From: Atherinomorus stipes | Taxonomy: Eukaryota; Chordata; Actinopteri; Atheriniformes; Atherinidae | NCBI GenBank assembly: GCA_023101725.1 | Contig: JALJCO010010195.1 | Coordinates: 620,001 to 684,000 of the forward strand | Length of the DNA stretch: 64,000 nucleotides | Reading direction: 5' to 3' | Shown: positions 60,161 to 64,000 of the stretch, one piece after another | How positions within the stretch are numbered: the first letter of the stretch is position 1 | Layout: each line of letters opens with the position of its first letter | The notes under the pieces: generated by a model | Told to the model about the DNA's origin: nothing | What the model saw: the letters and a program-made list of their open reading frames with translations, nothing else | The model's database searches: none | Translations under genes and position numbers: made by a program

Positions 60161-63100
60161 CACATTTTAATTTAAGGTTTTATATATCAGGGCATAACTT
60201 TAAAAAATCATCTGGTTCTTACTAAGTCTTAAAATGAGGTAAATGCAATCTCAAATAAACAATGAAACAAAACATATTACAGTGTGCTGTTACATTACAT
60301 ATTTAACAAAAACTAAACCAACAGTGTTCCAAAATGCTTCCTTATTTAAAATCTAATAAAGAGCAACATCTGAAAGAGGTTGTTGCTGCTTAAGAAGGTT
60401 TTATGAGTTGCTAAATTTGAGGATTTGCTTACTTTTTCCAGCCAGCAGCAAGTAATTACTCAATGTGTTCAATGATTTATGAGTATGTTGTTTATTCAGT
60501 TGGTGGTTGTCTTGGATAGTGAATAAGATGGAGGTAAGATCCCATTTTTATGAGTAAAGAAGGCTTTTTTTAGCACCTGCAGAGGAGATGATCAACATCT
60601 TTCTCAACAACCAGTCTGGCTCCGTCAGGAAAAAGATATGCATGTAATTAAAAATGCCTTTAAGCCCATTTATTCCCGCCTTATATTTGTCACTCCGGGC
60701 CAAGATGAAGCATAAGATTAGAGGTTAAGTGAGTTTATGTGGAAGACTGTTTCTTGGCCGAGCAAGCAAACTTCCGGGAGCCACTCCAGAGTTCGCAGTC
60801 ATCAAACAAAGATGACAGTAGTATCAATCCTCGCATCAAATTCTCAGCAAGAGAGAAAACAAGCAAGTGTTGAAGTATTTCTTTTCTAACTGAGGTTTTC
60901 TTTGGTCTGTGGATTTTTTTGTTGTTGCAGCTGTTTGAAAAAACACAGTTAATGAGGGTATGGTGTCTCTGCAAACTAGATGCAAAACATGCTTTATATC
61001 TGGTCAATTAGTTTGATTTGATTACCTTGGTTTGTAACTAACATGCCTTATATAACCTTTGAAATTTCTTCATTTTCTTTATAAATTGGCCACATTATCT
61101 CTCCATCTACTGTACACAGGAATGCTCCTGTTCATTAGCAAAGATTATGCGGAACTTGTTTCAAACAAAGAGGAATGTAAGATTAATTGAAATGCAATGC
61201 AGAAAACTACTAAAGGATGATGGTAAAAAGATTCTCAGAGCTGAGAAGAATCTGCAACACATTAGGAGCCACGCTCAGAGGAGCAGATGAAAGCCGCTGC
61301 CCTCGTATTAAAAGAACTGCTGGGGAGGTGAAGGATTCTCTTCGAGAGGAATCAGAAACACTCTTTTCCCACTGGCGCACTGACAGTAACTCACCGGGCC
61401 GTCAATCCATTTTAATCAAATTACTGTGAAGTTTCAAACGTTCTGTTTTAAAAGTGGAATGACATAAGTCTGAGAGATTGCAGGGTTCACATGATGAAAG
61501 CTGTTTTCAATCAGATCTGCACGATATTTCATTGTCTTTGGAGCTTTGCTTAAAAGGATTGTGAATATGAGAATAGATGAGCACAGAGATGAATTGAGTT
61601 TCGAGAGATATTTGGCAACATCGGAACATGAACAGATGTGAGAGCAGAGAGGAATGATAAACAGGGCACAAATCACATAAAGCAGTAAATTATGAACTGA
61701 TAAAAGGGACTGTTTGTTTTCTTTAGTTCACATGAATGTAACAGGAATTGGGAAAACTGTGTTCACATGTCAGCTGGAGGTCAAACTGAGGTTGTTTCAT
61801 GGCTTGTTCTGTACCTGGAATGATATAGTTTCCCCAAAATCTGTTTTTAATTATTATCGATAGTTGTTTTTGTAGGTATTTAGCCAAATATATCAGCCTG
61901 AGTTTCCTGAATAGAATAATTAAACGCCAAGCAATTAAAAACCACAAAATACATTGTTGCTGTCATCACTTATTAGTAAAATGGTCTGGAAGTAAACTAA
62001 ATCTGGAAAATAGAGTACGTTCCAGAGCCCAGTCGTAGAGATTGTCCCAAAGAGTATCAGATCAGTAGCTGATAATGTCATTTATCCTAAAGGTGGATGT
62101 GGTTAACAACTTTTTGCCATCAAAGCGTGGAAAAAGAGAGATCATCCCTTGTTAAGCTGTGCTGTGAAAACCTTCTTAAGGTGTATACCACATGTTCTTT
62201 TGCTCCTCTTGAGTGTCATAAACATGTTACAGGCTGCACGGGCACAGCGCAGCCTGTCCTGACACTGAATCACAGGATTCCCTCATCTCACCTAAATCTC
62301 GGCTCCACTCAACACCTCAACACAAACGGAAGTGTTTATGTTACAAACAGGCTTGGAAAAGCATACTTGCAATGGTGCGTTTAGACAAGGGATTTATGAT
62401 CAGGATGTTAAAGCTCTGCTTTATTTTCTTGTTTCAACCCGTGCAGGTTGAAGACTTTCTCTCACAGCATGTTCGCATCTAATATCTGTTGGTAACAGTT
62501 TAATCTGGTGATTACTTTGTGGATGAGGCGCTGCCAAAGGCTTCAGTGGTAGATGCATCAGTTTATACTGCTGTTTTCCAAGTATTTGGAGAAAAGGGGG
62601 ATAGTAAGCCATCATTGAGGTCATGAATTGCAGCAGAAGTGCTAGATGTAGCATGAACTGAGCATGTTTCATCAAAGTTTTTGGAGTGTGGGATTTTAGT
62701 AAGTTTTCATCTAAGCATTGCTTGATGTCGATAAAAATTCTGTCCCACAGATTTAAACTATCGTTAGACAGGCAGTTATCATCTAAACAAAGGGATTTAC
62801 ATGTTATTCGTCTAATTTTTTGTTTCATAAAATATGCAACTATGGCAATGTTTCGCTCATGCGCTGCAGTCCTGAAATGTTCTGTAAGTGTTCTGGCGTG
62901 GTGGCACATGAGAACACGTTTTATCAGCCCCTGATAAAATCTCAGAAACATCAGCAGCATCAGCAAATATTCCAGAGCATCTGCTGCTGCTGGGCAAGTT
63001 GAGTGAGTGTATGTGCTGGTACAACTGCTGCGACCAGTTGAACCCTTTGCTGCTTTCCACTCACTCCTCGCAAGCATGTATACAAGTGGTTTTATGTCAA

Positions 63101-63440
63101 CAGTCATCAAGGAGCCTCAGCAGCTATCTTCAATGCATTTCCACAAGCTGCATTAAGCATCATTTTGCTTCCTCTTTGCTCTGGACAGACGCTCACCTGC
63201 AGCACCTCCCTCACATTTCCAGCTGTCAAACAGTTTCCGCAGCATAAGATCTCCTGCTATGAAGTGTTTGAGTGAATAGAAGCTGTGGAAAAGACTGGAG
63301 CAAATAGATTTTTCTGAACTTTGCTGATGTTCACATGTGAAAATGGCTGTTTTCTGCATGTCCAATGTGATGAATGTTGTTAGCTATATACAGGTAAGCA
63401 CAGATGGGAAATTGCAGTTATCTGGAAGGCTTCTGTTAAA
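60161..63440. other. Intergenic stretch, no recognised gene
   Basis: No known domain was found. The one notable frame is a 229-codon minus-strand ORF (62421-63110), listed separately. The rest is AT-rich and unique-looking. Confidence 0.5.
62421..63110 (-). CDS. Long open frame of unknown status
   Basis: A 229-codon uninterrupted minus-strand frame stands out in AT-rich intergenic sequence without low complexity. The translation has Cys/His/Leu-rich middle parts (LMCHHARTLTEHF, HLALLLQFMTSMMAYY) but matches no family I know. No promoter, splice site or poly(A) context makes it convincing. It could be a chance frame, a non-coding conserved block or a relic of a retroposed gene. Confidence 0.15.
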   Translation of the reverse strand: MMTVDIKPLVYMLARSEWKAAKGSTGRSSCTSTYTHSTCPAAADALEYLLMLLMFLRFYQGLIKRVLMCHHARTLTEHFRTAAHERNIAIVAYFMKQKIRRITCKSLCLDDNCLSNDSLNLWDRIFIDIKQCLDENLLKSHTPKTLMKHAQFMLHLALLLQFMTSMMAYYPPFLQILGKQQYKLMHLPLKPLAAPHPQSNHQIKLLPTDIRCEHAVRESLQPARVETRK

Positions 63441-63444
63441 GGGG

Positions 63445-64000
63445 AACTTCACTTTTTTTCAATCTGTTCAATCTATTTTCTAGCATGAAATATGTTCATT
63501 CACTCACCCGGATAGTTTTGGTGCAACTTAAATTCCTTCGGGTGATATTTAGATCCACTTGAGATCAGCTAAGTCCAATATAATGGAAGTGATAGGGCAA
63601 CCGCGCGCAGCCTCTAGATAAGGCATTACCTGCCACAAACTCCTTCATTTCACCAATGTTTTGTTACCAAACATTATTCGGACCCCCCTGTGAGCTCGAA
63701 GCGGCTTTTTTTTGTGGTGATTCGTCCTTATTTACAGACATTCACTTGTTATGGTGTCGCATAATAGTGACGACATCAAAGCCACAGTAGCAAAAATTTC
63801 TCTAAATAAGGACAAATCACCACAAAAAAGCCGCTTTGAGCTCACAGGGGGGTCCGACTAATGTTTCGTAACAAATCATTGGTGAAATGAAGGAGTTTTG
63901 GGCAGATAATGCCTTACTTAGAGGCTGTGCGTGGTTGCCCCATCATTTCCATCATTAGATCTCGAGTGGATCTAATATCTCCTGAAGGAACTCAAGTTGC
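63445..64000. mobile_element. Large foldback element, cut by the window edge
   Basis: A near-perfect palindrome centres near 63770. Left-arm segments such as GGACCCCCCTGTGAGCTC, AAGCGGC, TTTGTGGTGATTCGTCC and CTCCTTCATTTCACCAATG reappear inverted at 63800-63900. The outermost left sequence (TTAAAGGGGAACTTCAC) is a typical element end. The right terminus lies beyond base 64000. Non-coding. Confidence 0.85.

Overview
The window looks like a teleost fish nuclear genome. It is AT-rich and intron-containing, it carries the Tc1/mariner, hAT and L2-type repeats common in bony fish, and it has two genes that read cleanly once spliced. No prokaryotic, viral or organellar genes were seen. Only the first ~29 kb is genic; the remaining ~35 kb is intergenic sequence and repeats.

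Gene 1 (3047-12576, + strand) is klhl6, a BTB-BACK-Kelch substrate adaptor for CUL3 ubiquitin ligases that is known in mammals for its role in B cells. All seven coding exons can be placed with GT/AG borders and matching phases, giving 608 residues. Its introns hold several mobile-element remnants: a TIR element with a LINE fragment between its ends, a TTAA-flanked MITE and a second MITE-like element. The gene also has ETS/IRF-type motifs upstream and in intron 2.

Gene 2 (14061-28918, + strand) starts only 1.5 kb after klhl6. It encodes a two-Ig-domain, single-pass receptor of the CD2/SLAM type. I assembled 15 exons, all joined by phase-1 introns (775 residues). The extracellular half is conventional. 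The cytoplasmic half is unusual: it is a long acidic, proline-rich tail built from a repeated unit of about 55-60 residues. Three units are fused in one exon, and four more lie on separate tandemly duplicated exons. Exons 11-13 each carry a PxAxxR sequence that fits the CD2AP/CIN85 SH3-ligand consensus. A decayed further copy lies in the 3' flank, one copy has lost its original splice donor, and a 1.9-kb nested insertion (L2 plus hAT-like) separates two nearly identical copies. This is the most interesting locus in the window.

From 30 to 64 kb there is no gene I can support. The stretch contains a LINE fragment, two Tc1-like transposons with decayed transposases, a third Tc1-like remnant, two copies of a dispersed repeat (one inside a Tc1 element), two long inverted-repeat elements, a ~700-bp purine-only tract that may be an assembly artefact, and a chain of three near-perfect hairpins. 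Between these are long unique stretches that could include conserved non-coding elements, but this cannot be tested from one sequence.
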